This document shows, in pieces, positions 33,688 to 42,837 of a DNA stretch of 64,000 bases (position 1 is the first letter of the stretch; each line of letters opens with the position of its first letter). Origin of the DNA: Megaustenia siamemsis (taxonomy: Eukaryota; Mollusca; Gastropoda; Stylommatophora; Ariophantidae); the NCBI GenBank assembly GCA_032433765.1, contig JAVIAB010000049.1, positions 23,060,147 through 23,124,146 of the forward strand, in the 5' to 3' direction. Under the pieces are notes generated by a model. It was not told where the DNA came from. It searched no databases and saw only the letters and a program-made list of their open reading frames with translations. Both the position numbers and the translations under genes were made by a program.

Positions 33688-34215
33688 TCATCATCAAGTA
33701 CCGGGCCTAGTGGCGTAGGTGATCATGTCTCTCCACAACATTCGATCTCGGCAGCTATTTATCATTTCTGTTGTTGACCTTCTGCCAAGCCATTCTCTTA
33801 AGCTGTCTGTTATTTTTTCTCTTTGCTTCCCTCTATCTCTTCGTCCCTCAATTTTTCCAGTTGTTACAATATATTCCAGCTGTTCTCTTCTCATTACATG
33901 GCCAAAAAATGATGATTGTTTCTTCCTAATATTGGAAATTAGCTCTCTTTTTGCTTTGACCTCTCTCAGAACATCTTCATTACTCTTCTTAGCTGTCCAT
34001 GGTACTCTCAACCTTCTTCTCTAAAACCACATTTCTACAGACTCCAGTGATTTTCTTGTCTGTTGTCCTATTGTCCATGATTCGCATCCGTATGTTAAGA
34101 CTGCCTCTACGTAACATTTAAGAACTCTTGTTTCTATTGTCAAAAATGGATTGCATAGTATTTTCCTCATTTTCTGGAAAGCTGCTTTTGCCTGAGCCAT
34201 TCTACATCTCACCTC
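33688..34215 (-). mobile_element. LINE family A, C-terminal coding end
   Basis: The minus strand gives MRCRMAQAKAAFQKMRKILC through EMWF, a stop at about 34018-34022, and then VPWTAKKSNEDVLREVKAK to TTEMINSCRDRMLWRDMIT. One stop and a small deletion break the frame. Confidence 0.87.
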
Positions 34216-34229
34216 TTTACAGCAATGAG

Positions 34230-34500
34230 TAAATATTCATTCATTTTCCTCTCGGACCGAAAACGGCACTTAGAGCGAAAGTCATAGTTCTCCATGATTG
34301 ACGACCTGCTGCTAGTTCTTGGTTGTTTCTTAGTTCAATGGTTGAACCTCCACCTAGTAATTGTTCTGCGTAGCAATTCTCTTGGTCTGCCTTGTTTTCT
34401 GTCACCAGAAGGTTTCCACATGAATGCCTGACGGAGAAGTCTTTCTTCATACATTCTCAACACATGAACAATGTATTGCCAGAGCCGTCTTTTTATATAA
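34230..34500 (-). mobile_element. LINE fragment, another RTE-like family
   Basis: The minus strand reads HVLRMYEERLLRQAFMWKPS, GDRKQGRPRELLRR and, after a frame change, ELRNNQELAAGRQSWRTMT. Confidence 0.72.
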
Positions 34501-34502
34501 GT

Positions 34503-35009
34503 AAAGTAAAGTACCCCCGCCATGACAAGTGGTGTATAGGGAATATGGTGTTCTATCTATCTATTGTCCTTTCGAGCCGAAGACGGCACATAGGGCAGAA
34601 CCACAATCTCAAAAACAGAAACCTTGCATGCCAAAGTGGCACATACTGGAGAGATCACTGCTTCTAAAATCTATGGCGCTGTTTCCATAACAATACTTTT
34701 TACAATGATAGCTTGTCAAGCCATCGATCAACCTCCTTAGTCGCCTCTTACGACATGCCTGGAAGGTCACAGTGTCACTATTCTTTACCTCCCTCCCTGG
34801 TGTTAGTGACCATATATTTTTACACACCTTCAGCACATGATTTTTGGGGTAATGTGGTCGGTATTACGCCCGCGCCGTTTTACTTTTTCGGAAAAAAAAT
34901 CCGGTACCCATTTAAGGCTGGGTGAGCCCGGAAGCCGTCGGTTGGGATCGAGCCCTACCTCATGTCCTTTGTAGTCCAGTTCACTAACCACTGAGTTATC
35001 GCGGCTCCT
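34503..35009 (-). mobile_element. SINE family 1, complete, split by an insertion
   Basis: The tail lies at 34503-34552 and body and head at 34798-35009. The head carries, on the minus strand, A box (TAACTCAGTGG) and B box (GGCTCGATCCC). The 245 bp between are an insertion flanked by TGGTGTT (34546-34552 and 34798-34804). Confidence 0.85.
34553..34797 (-). mobile_element. 245-bp insertion with (CTAT)n end, related to LINE D terminus
   Basis: Begins CTATCTATCTATTGTCCTTT and CGAGCCGAAGACGGCACATA, resembling the minus-strand end of LINE D at 62423, and contains a TTAGTCGCCTCTTACGACAT segment seen in diverged form near 27930. It has a 7-bp target duplication. It may be a SINE riding on the LINE-D tail. 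Confidence 0.6.
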
Positions 35010-35084
35010 CTTTTTATAAAACTCGACATAAATTCTTGTTTAGGTCTGTCTCTTATTTGTTTCTTTGACATGTATTCTACATGT

Positions 35085-35190
35085 TGCTCCTAACTAAAAG
35101 ATCTCCCCTAGACACAAGTTATATCTCCCCTAGAAACAAATTATATCTCCCCTAGAAACACATTATATCTCCCATAGACTCAAATTAGTG
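35085..35190. repeat. first units of the 22-bp minisatellite
   Basis: ATCTCCCCTAGAAACAAATT-type units begin here, before being interrupted by LINE B. Confidence 0.85.
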
Positions 35191-35820
35191 GATATCAAAA
35201 TAGAAGAAGTAGACCTGGAGACAGTTCAGAACTACAACGACCTTGGAATACTATAACCAGTGATGGAAAATGTTTCAACTGAAATAAACAAAAGAATAGG
35301 AATGGCAAAAAGTAATTTTAATGTCATGAAGGACATAATAACATCAAAACAAATAACACCAGGGCTAAAACTAAGAATAGCAAAATGTTACATCTTTTCA
35401 ATATTCATATATGGTGCATAAAAATGGGCATTACACAAGAAAACAGAACAGAGAATTGAAGCCTTTGAAATGTGGATATATAGAAGAATAGGTAGAATTG
35501 GATGGAAGGAAAAGAAAACAAACGATGAAGTCTTAAAACAACTAAAAATGAAAAGAGAACTACTAAGCACAATTCAAACAAGACAAATGCAATTTTTGGG
35601 CTATATTAAAAGACACAACAGCCTACTAAAAGTAATCCTGGAGGGGAAAATGGAAGGTAAAAGAGGCAGAGGCAGACCAAGACTAACATGGAGGAATAAC
35701 ATCAAAAGATGTAGAAATCAGCCTATGACAACCTGTACCATCAAATCAAGAGACAGAGCAGAATGGCGCTCCATGGTAGCCAAACTTCGTTGCGGAGAAG
35801 GCACTCGATGATGATGATGA
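35191..35820 (+). mobile_element. LINE family B 3' part within the 22-bp array
   Basis: The coding blocks EMWIYRRIGRIGWKEKKTND, VLKQLKMKRELLSTIQTRQM and KRHNSLLKVILEGKMEGKRG end with the GATGATGATGAC tail. Two frame breaks are present upstream of 35470. Confidence 0.87.
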
Positions 35821-35880
35821 CTATGAGATTCAAATTATACCTCCCCTAGACTCAAATTATATGTCCCCTAGAATCAAATT

Positions 35881-36055
35881 GAATCGGCTCCATCAATGAG
35901 ATAGAACTGCTTGCACAGAACAGAGACAGATGGCGAGATTTGATAAAATATCTTTAAAAGAAAACTGCTAGAACAAAAATTCATATAGGAGAAGGTGTAT
36001 CTTGGTCTACGACCTATGGGCCGGTTACGGCTCGAAAGGTCAATAGATAGATAGA
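35881..36055 (+). mobile_element. LINE family D, short 5'-truncated copy
   Basis: Ends GGTCAATAGATAGATAGA. Flanked by TAGAATCAAATT at 35869-35880 and 36056-36067, a 12-bp target duplication in the minisatellite unit. Confidence 0.85.
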
Positions 36056-36058
36056 TAG

Positions 36059-36961
36059 AATCAAATTATATCTCCCCTAGACACAAATTAAACCTCCCCT
36101 AGACACAAATTAAACCTCCCCTAGACACAAATTACATCTCCCCTAAACACAAATTATATCTCCCCTAGGCACAAATTACATCTCCCCTAGACACAAATTA
36201 TACCTCCCCTAGACTCAAATTATATCTCCCCTAGACTCAAATTATATCTCCCCTAGACACAAATTAAACCTCCCCTAGACACAAATTATATCTCCCCTAG
36301 ACACAAATTATATCTCCCCTAGACACAAATTATACCTCCCCTAGACACAAATTATACCTCCCCTAGACACAAATTATACCTCCCCTAGACACAAATTATA
36401 CCTCCCCATTAGATACAAATTATATTTCCCCTAGACACAAATTATATCTCCCCTAGACACAAATTATACCTCCCCTAGACACAAATTATTTTTCCCCTAG
36501 ACACAAATTATATCTCCCCTAGACACAAATTATATCTCCCCTAGACACAAATTATACCTCCCCTAGACACAAATTATACCTCCCCTAGACACAAATTATA
36601 TCTCCCCTAGACACAAATTATACCTCCCCTAGACACAAATTATACCTCCCCTAGACACAAATTATATCTCCCCTAGACACAAATAATATCTCCCCTAGAC
36701 ACAAATTATACCTCCCCTAGACACAAATTATATCTCCCCTAGACACAAATTATACCTCCCCTAGACACAAATTATACCTCCCCTAGACACAAATTATACC
36801 TCACCTAGACACAAATTATACCTCCCCTAGACACAAATTATATCTCCATAGACACAAATAATATCTCCCCTAGACACAAATTATATCTCCCCTACACACC
36901 TCCCCTAGACACAAATTATATCTCCCCTAGACACAAATAATATCTCCCCTAGACACAAATT
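36059..36961. repeat. 22-bp minisatellite, about 40 units
   Basis: The unit is TCTCCCCTAGACACAAATTA plus TA, with a few length variants. Confidence 0.96.
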
Positions 36962-37551
36962 TAGTTTCCGGTTGTTTCCAAAATGGAGGAATTATTTTTC
37001 TCCGGCTTGGTATAGAACCGTTGATCAGAGGTTTAACAAGCCGCTATCGTAAAAACGATGTTGTTAATGAAACGTAGACCTGATACAGAATGTGTAAATT
37101 AGCAGTAGATAGTAGTGATAGTTTTTTCGGCCCTAAAACTTGGTATAGAATGGAACGAATTCAAAACAAACGAGGAAATTAGAGAAATCGCCAATCAACC
37201 ACTAATATCTTCAGTAATAAAGAAAAGACGATGGTCATACGTTGGACATGTGATGAGAAGAGATAATAATCGAATAGCAAAGCAAGCCCTCATATGGGAA
37301 ACAACAGGTAAAAGAAAAAGAGGAAGACCCAGGGAGACACTGAGAAGAACATTGATGAGAGAGGCAAGAGCAGCAGGAATCGGCTACCTCAATGAGATAG
37401 AACTGCTTGCACAGAACAGAGACAGATGGCGAGATTTGATAAAATATCTTTAAAAGAAAACTGCTAGAACAAAAATTCATATAGGAGAAGGTGTATCTTG
37501 GTCTACGCCCTATGGGCCGGTTACGGCTCGAAAGGTCAATAGATAGATAGA
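36962..37551 (+). mobile_element. LINE family D, longer copy
   Basis: The translation at 37115-37453 gives RWSYVGHVMRRDNNRIAKQA, GKRKRGRPRETLRRTL and LLAQNRDRWRDLIKYL. The 3' UTR ends in (GATA)n. TAGACACAAATT at 36950-36961 and 37552-37563 is the target duplication. Confidence 0.87.
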
Positions 37552-37555
37552 TAGA

Positions 37556-38055
37556 CACAAATTATATCTCCCTTACACACCTCCCCTAGACACAAATTAT
37601 ATCTCCCCTACACACCTCCCCTAGACACAAATTATATCTCCCCTACACACCTCCCCTAGACACAAATTATATCTCCCCTACACACCTCCCCTAGGCACAA
37701 ATTATATCTCCCCTACACACCTCCCCTAGACACCAATTATACCTCCCCTACACACCTCCCCTAGACACAAATTATATCTCCCCTTCACACCTCCCCTAGA
37801 CACAAATTATATCTCCCCTACACACCTCCCCTAGGCACAAATTATATCTCCCCTACACACCTCCCCTAGACACAAATTATATCTCTCCTACACACCTCCC
37901 CTAGACACAAATTATATCTCCCCTACACACCTCCCCTAGGCACAAATTATATCTCCCCTACACACCTCCCCTAGACACAAATTATATCTCCCCTACACAC
38001 CTCCCCTAGGCACAAATTATATCTCCCCTACACACCTCCCCTACACACAAATTAG
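37556..38055. repeat. 35-bp minisatellite, about 14 units
   Basis: A compound of the 22-bp unit and a 13-bp CCCCTACACACCT piece. It continues the array interrupted by LINE D; the compound form first appears at about 36890. Confidence 0.95.
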
Positions 38056-38104
38056 GAAATACGAACAGATGTTATTTCTCCGTAACAAAAACACGATAGT
38101 ATTT

Positions 38105-38330
38105 ACAAATATCCCACTAATACCAGTAAAATCGTAATTCCTTTTTTCTTTATCAAAGCGCACAGTAAAATCGTAATTCCTTTTTCCTTTTCAAAACGCT
38201 CAGTAAAATCGTAATTAATTTTCCCTTTTCCAAAGCGCACAGTAAAATCGTATTTTTTTTTATGAATGCGCACAGTAAAATCGTAATCCCTTTTTCCTTT
38301 ACGAAAGCGCTCAGTAAAATCGCTCTGAGG
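38105..38330. repeat. 37-bp array, about 5-6 units
   Basis: Units start CAGTAAAATCGTAATTCCTT and end in AAAGCG-type sequence, with variable T runs. Confidence 0.88.
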
Positions 38331-38860
38331 AAACATCATTCAACAAGCCATTCTCAGCCACCAGAACGTTAATCCTAGGATCCAATCAAACACAAGTTGA
38401 AGAGCAACAGTTTGTGCTGCAGAATCCGAAAGTCAATTTACCAAAGGGCCCTTAATCGTTCTGGACAAATTCAACCCTGTCTTCCGGATCTTGCAGTTAA
38501 AGTTCTTGTCCTCATGTCGCCATATTTGTTTACACGGACTCGCAATGCACGTCGGGATACAAGCAGTCGCGAGGCATCCTGGGACAGGTAAAAAATCCGA
38601 TTTCCTGACCAGAGGCAGTTAAGACAATGCAGACAATTTTCTTTGTGGGAAGAGCAAACATCATGGAAGGTGGGATATCTGGAGGGCAACCGTGAAATCC
38701 TTTGGCGTCAGGATATCGCGTGTTGATTGGTTGAGCTTCGGTCTTGCCAATGGATGGTGAGAAAAATAACCAACCACGGTTTGGGAAGTTTCTTTCTTTC
38801 TTTTTCCACCTTCCGTCTTCTTTTTTCCTCTTTTTTGTTTTTCTCTTACATACTATAATG
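38331..38860. other. no gene recognised
   Basis: Only short frames with no recognisable domain. Confidence 0.5.
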
Positions 38861-38862
38861 TT

Positions 38863-39468
38863 GGACATTATAGTGAAAGAAAGCACAAATAAAGTATTCA
38901 ACTTTAATAGCGAAAAGACAGTAGTTATGGTAAAAACAAAGAAAAAGACATCACCTGAGTGCAAAATAAAGACAACTGGAACAATATTAAAATAGGTAAA
39001 TGAATTTAATAAAAATGAGAAAGAGAGTTCATCGGTGCTATAAAGAACCAATTCTGACTTATGTAAGCAAATCATGGACAGTAGACAAACAAATGAAAAG
39101 ACGATTAGAGGCCACAGAGATGGGATTTCTCAGAAGAATGTTGAAAGTTTCCTGGACAGCTAAAAAGACTAATGAGGAAGTTCTCAAAGAGGCCAACACA
39201 AAAAGGGAGCTCTTAAAAAACATCAGAAAGAAGCAATCAACATTTTTCGGGCACATCATGAGAAGAGGAAAGTTGGAATACTTGGTTACAACTGGCAAAA
39301 TAAAAGGAAAGAGAGATTACGGACGACAAAGAGAGAAAATACTGGATAGCTTGGTGTCATGGCATGGAAAACAGTCAACAACAGAACTGATACGATGCAC
39401 TGTAGATAGAAGATTGTGGAAGGACATGATCGCCTACGCCAACCGGTAAGGCACATGATGATGATGAT
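38863..39468 (+). mobile_element. LINE family C, C-terminal coding region
   Basis: From 39000 an open frame reads RMLKVSWTAKKTNEEVLKEA, TKRELLKNIRKKQSTFFGHI and, to the end, DRRLWKDMIAYANR, then the ATGATGATGATGA tail. Upstream (38863-38996) a reverse-transcriptase segment is joined by an internal deletion. Confidence 0.85.
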
Positions 39469-39469
39469 G

Positions 39470-40058
39470 AAATGAATTTAAATATCTGGGAACTTTGTTA
39501 ACCTCAGACGGAAGATGTACAACAGACATGCAGAATGGCTCAGGCAAAAGCAGCTTTCCAAAAAATGAGGAAGATACTATGCAATCCATTTTTGATAATA
39601 GAAACAAGAAAAAGAGTTCTTAAATGGTATGTAGAGCCAGTCTTAACATATGGATGTGTATCATGGACAAGAGGACATCAGACAAGAAAATCACTGGAGT
39701 CTGTAGAAATGTGGTTTTACAGAAAAATGTTGAGAATAACATGGACAGCTAAGAAGAGTAATGAAAACGTTCTGAAAGAGGTCAAAGCAAAAAGAGAGTT
39801 AATTTCCAATATTAGGAAGAAACAATCATCATTTTTTGGCCCTGTAATGAGAAGAGAACAACTGGAATATATTGTAACAACTGGAAAAAAATGAGGGACG
39901 AAGAGATCGAGGGAAGCAAAGAGTAAAGATAACAGACAGCTTAAGGGAATGTCTTGGCAGTAGGTCAACAACATAAATGATAAATAACAGTCGAGATCGA
40001 AAGTTGTGGAGAGACATGATCACCTACGCCAGCAGGCCCAGTACTTTATGATGATGAT
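39470..40058 (+). mobile_element. LINE family A, C-terminal coding region
   Basis: Follows directly on the LINE-C tail. Reads RMAQAKAAFQKMRKILCNPF, ETRKRVLKWYVEPVLTYG and EMWFYRKMLRITWTAKKSNE, then a frame break at about 39893 and the usual terminus. Confidence 0.87.
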
Positions 40059-40059
40059 T

Positions 40060-40514
40060 ACATACGAGAGTTGAACAACTAGGCTAGCTAACTAATAACA
40101 CAATATAAACTGAAGAAACATAAAAAACCAGAAAGACGATAAAAACAAAAAAGGAGAAAGGGAAAGAAATACTAAATAAGTTAAAAAAAAAAAGAAGGGA
40201 AAGAAAGAAGGAAGGCGGGAAAGGTCAAGGTGAAGTACGGGACTTCAATCGACGTCTTAGCACGCGAGTTTTCATCCATATGTTCTTAGCCCCTATCCAG
40301 AAGTGTTCGGAGACTTCTGGATAGTGTCGCTTCAAGCATTGAAGCTCACGAAGCGAGGCGGCATTCCTCACCTTCTCAAAGTACTACTACCCTGGTACCC
40401 ATTTCTGCCTAAGGCTGGGTCGACCGCGGGGGTATTTTTTGTTTCCCAACGATGAGTGCAACTGACACTGCCTCCAGTAGGAATCCAGCACGGGTTGTCC
40501 GAACGATAAAAACA
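40060..40514. other. left flank of the Polinton, no gene recognised
   Basis: Contains GTACCCATTTCTGCCTAAGG (about 40398), which resembles the GGTACCCATTTAAGGCTGGG end of SINE-1 heads, so an old SINE may be present. The last 12 bases (AAAACAAACGAT) match LINE family B and continue into LINE B on the far side of the Polinton. Confidence 0.5.
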
Positions 40515-40520
40515 AACGAT
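40515..40520. repeat. 6-bp target-site duplication, left
   Basis: AACGAT, repeated exactly at 55626-55631. Six bases is the usual Polinton target duplication. Confidence 0.93.
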
Positions 40521-41110
40521 AGTAGTAGACCAGGAAGGAAACGCTCCTGGTTTTTTAGTTGACCAAAGAGTAGGGTATACCCTACGAAGTCCAGTACAAG
40601 AGTTATATAGTAGGATACCACCACTTTCCCATGGTGGAAGGTGGTGGTGGTGGTGGAGCTTCTGTCATGATATATATGTATATATGAATAGGGCTTGTAT
40701 AGTGCATGAAGGGGTGAGTCATGTATTGGACAGCAGTTTTTCCCGCCAAAGTGACTTCCAATAGGAGCTAGTGTGTGTGTGTGTTGTCCAGCTATAGACC
40801 ACGCCCACTCCGGAAGTGAAACTACCATATTAGGGAGTAGTGATACGTTAGTTATTTCATAGTTATGGTGAGTATATATACATATAATAGTAATAAGTTA
40901 ATAGTTATTATATCTACGTTGACGTAAAGGGCCCCGTATTTAAGATATGGACCATAAGTAGGTATATATATACATACATATATTGGCAAATCTTGCTGGC
41001 GGTATTAACGAACAGTCATTTTCTCCTACCGTGGCAGCTCAATATCTCCCACCGTTGCCGCTCTCGCGTGAGTTTAATGATTATTGTCTCCAGCGAGCGC
41101 GAAACGCAAC
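40521..41110. repeat. Polinton left terminal inverted repeat, 590 bp
   Basis: Complement of 55036-55625 with a single mismatch that I can find (A at 40790 versus the expected C). It contains a terminal hairpin (CCAGGA...TCCTGG, 40531-40550) and a perfect palindrome AGGGTATACCCT just inside it. Open frames crossing it are artefacts. Confidence 0.97.
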
Positions 41111-41140
41111 AGGTCATGTAAAAAAAGGCGCGTACACGGT

Positions 41141-41183
41141 TTAATATATTCATTCGACTAGCGTCGGTCGGTCAGTCAGTCAC
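41141..41183 (+). promoter_or_regulatory. candidate promoter of the polymerase transcript
   Basis: A TATA-like TTAATATATT (41141-41150) is followed 25-30 bp later by TCAGTCAGTCA, an initiator-like sequence, just inside the left terminal repeat. Inference from motif and position only. Confidence 0.35.
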
Positions 41184-41482
41184 GCGGTACCCACAGTGAT
41201 AACACTGCCAGATACGCTTCCATATCTGTAAATCTACCACCAGAGCCTAACTGATATTATCCTACCAGAGCTGTAAATCTAACAGCAGATAACCACAGGT
41301 GTTATACTGAAACACCGTCGGAGAAGCTAGGAGAACCAACCTTTAAAAACCAACAGTATAAGAATACAGGTAAGTTGAAATTTCACTTAAAATACATAAC
41401 AATGTGTGTTTATTATCATAGTTTTATTAATGGAAATGAATTACGTAACATATAGGAACGTGTTCGGTAAATCTCTTAACGG

Positions 41483-42004
41483 TCACAGAGCAAAGCTGTT
41501 ACGAAATAGAGTCCACATCGTCGTATCCTTTTCGTTAGAGAAGTCTTGGAACTTTTTCCAACCTCCGTTTTTTACAAACCAGTCTCCGAATAATCCACCG
41601 ATAAACATTCCGGCAAAGAAAGCGAAGCTCTTTTCCAGAGAAGATATATCTGTATCGGAATCGTAAAAGTCTTTGACATGGTTCTTAATTAGTCGATAAG
41701 CCAGCGTATAAATAATCACGAGGCGCCCACAGTTAAAAATTCCATCTGAAACCATATAAACCACAATGGTCGCAAACGAGGCGTAAATATCCTTATCAAC
41801 GACTCCCAAAGTTATACCAGCGAATAACGAGTCATATCTCTCTGATACCGTATAGACTAGTTTAGCCATTGACTTATAAAACGGGGAAAGCTTCTTTTTA
41901 GTCTTATCGTAAGTGTGGATAATGTCAACAGCTAATACCACAATTTCGTTCGAAATTGTAGCCACACACATTTTACAATCAGAACTAGTCATTTTCGAAT
42001 CCAT
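41483..42004 (-). CDS. Bcl-2-like apoptosis regulator encoded by the Polinton
   Basis: A 173-residue protein with an ATG start. Residues 84-103 (MVSDGIFNCGRLVIIYTLAY) fit the BH1 motif, in which an Asp-Gly and an Asn-x-Gly-Arg precede a hydrophobic helix. Residues 141-152 (DWFVKNGGWKKF) fit BH2, with the signature W-x-x-x-x-G-G-W. A BH3-like helix (LVYTVSERY, about 49-57) is weak. Length and order fit the all-helical Bcl-2 fold. The hydrophobic stretch at 127-140 would be a core helix; no C-terminal membrane anchor is evident. Family members bind BH3 helices to block or promote mitochondrial apoptosis; an anti-apoptotic role for the element is inferred. It lies next to the left terminal repeat, opposite in direction to the polymerase. 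Confidence 0.8.
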   Translation of the reverse strand: MDSKMTSSDCKMCVATISNEIVVLAVDIIHTYDKTKKKLSPFYKSMAKLVYTVSERYDSLFAGITLGVVDKDIYASFATIVVYMVSDGIFNCGRLVIIYTLAYRLIKNHVKDFYDSDTDISSLEKSFAFFAGMFIGGLFGDWFVKNGGWKKFQDFSNEKDTTMWTLFRNSFAL

Positions 42005-42382
42005 ATAAGATAAATTCAGAAGCGCGCGTGGTACGTGAAATCAATAATGTGAAACATGTCTGGACATGTTCGGGTATACATTATGCGTGAGTCACACAAA
42101 CTGAGCGATGTATTAAGTTCCATGAATCTTATAGTTCCAGTCGCGTTAGTACAAACACATATTGTAAAAGTGGTATGGTTACGATAGTGATATGAACATG
42201 ATAGGGATAGAGACTCAAATATGTCGATAAAGGCTTTAGTAAACACCTAGATACCCGCTCACCGACAAAATATAATATTTAAAACTAACTGTTAGTGGAT
42301 GCGTGGTTTAGTTAAGTAATAAGTACGTAGATGTTGATAATGTGTTTTGAGTGTAAAGATTAAAGTACTGATAAGAGAGAGC

Positions 42383-42436
<54 letters not shown>

Positions 42437-42837
42437 AAAAGAAAGAAAGGTAGAGAGAGAGAAAGAAAGAAAGAAAGAAAGATTTGAAACGGACTGATAT
42501 AGCGGTGGTAGACGCTGAGAGACATTTATAATAAACTAGCGAAAGCGGAGGAATGAGTCATACCTGGCTATAGCGTTTATGATAGTAGGAGCGACGGATG
42601 AGTTGTACGAGGATGGTGTAAGACATGATAGCTGCTGAGGTTATGTGTGCTAATGAAGTGGTCGATAACTAATAACTGTCTAGTAACATATAGTATGTGT
42701 GCGTGCGTACATGTGTGTGCGCGTGTATGTGTGTATGTGTGCGCGCGCGTGCGTGTGCGAGCGCATGTTATATATGTATACTATTTCAATGTATTTTTGG
42801 TACGCACACTAAATGAGTGGTTTTATCTCGTTGACAG
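42005..42837. other. spacer between the Bcl-2-like and polymerase genes
   Basis: Contains a (GA)n run at about 42385-42432, GAAA repeats to about 42482, and a TGTGTGCG-rich stretch at 42693-42770. A 76-codon minus-strand frame at 42016-42246 lacks an ATG and a recognisable domain. Confidence 0.6.

Larger units (their letters stand above)
41370..42837 (+). other. candidate 5' leader intron of the polymerase gene
   Basis: A strong donor (ATACAG/GTAAGT at 41369/41370) and an acceptor-like TTATCTCGTTGACAG ending at 42837 place the first base of a spliced exon exactly at the polymerase ATG. The putative intron would contain the Bcl-2-like gene on the other strand. Not proven. Confidence 0.4.

Noticed and set aside
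40409..40828. Frame crossing the left terminal repeat (and its mirror at 55318-55641)
   Set aside because: The same sequence appears at both ends because the terminal repeats are inverted copies; each frame runs out of the element into unrelated flank.
42016..42246. 76-codon minus-strand frame upstream of the Bcl-2-like gene
   Set aside because: No ATG, no recognisable motif.
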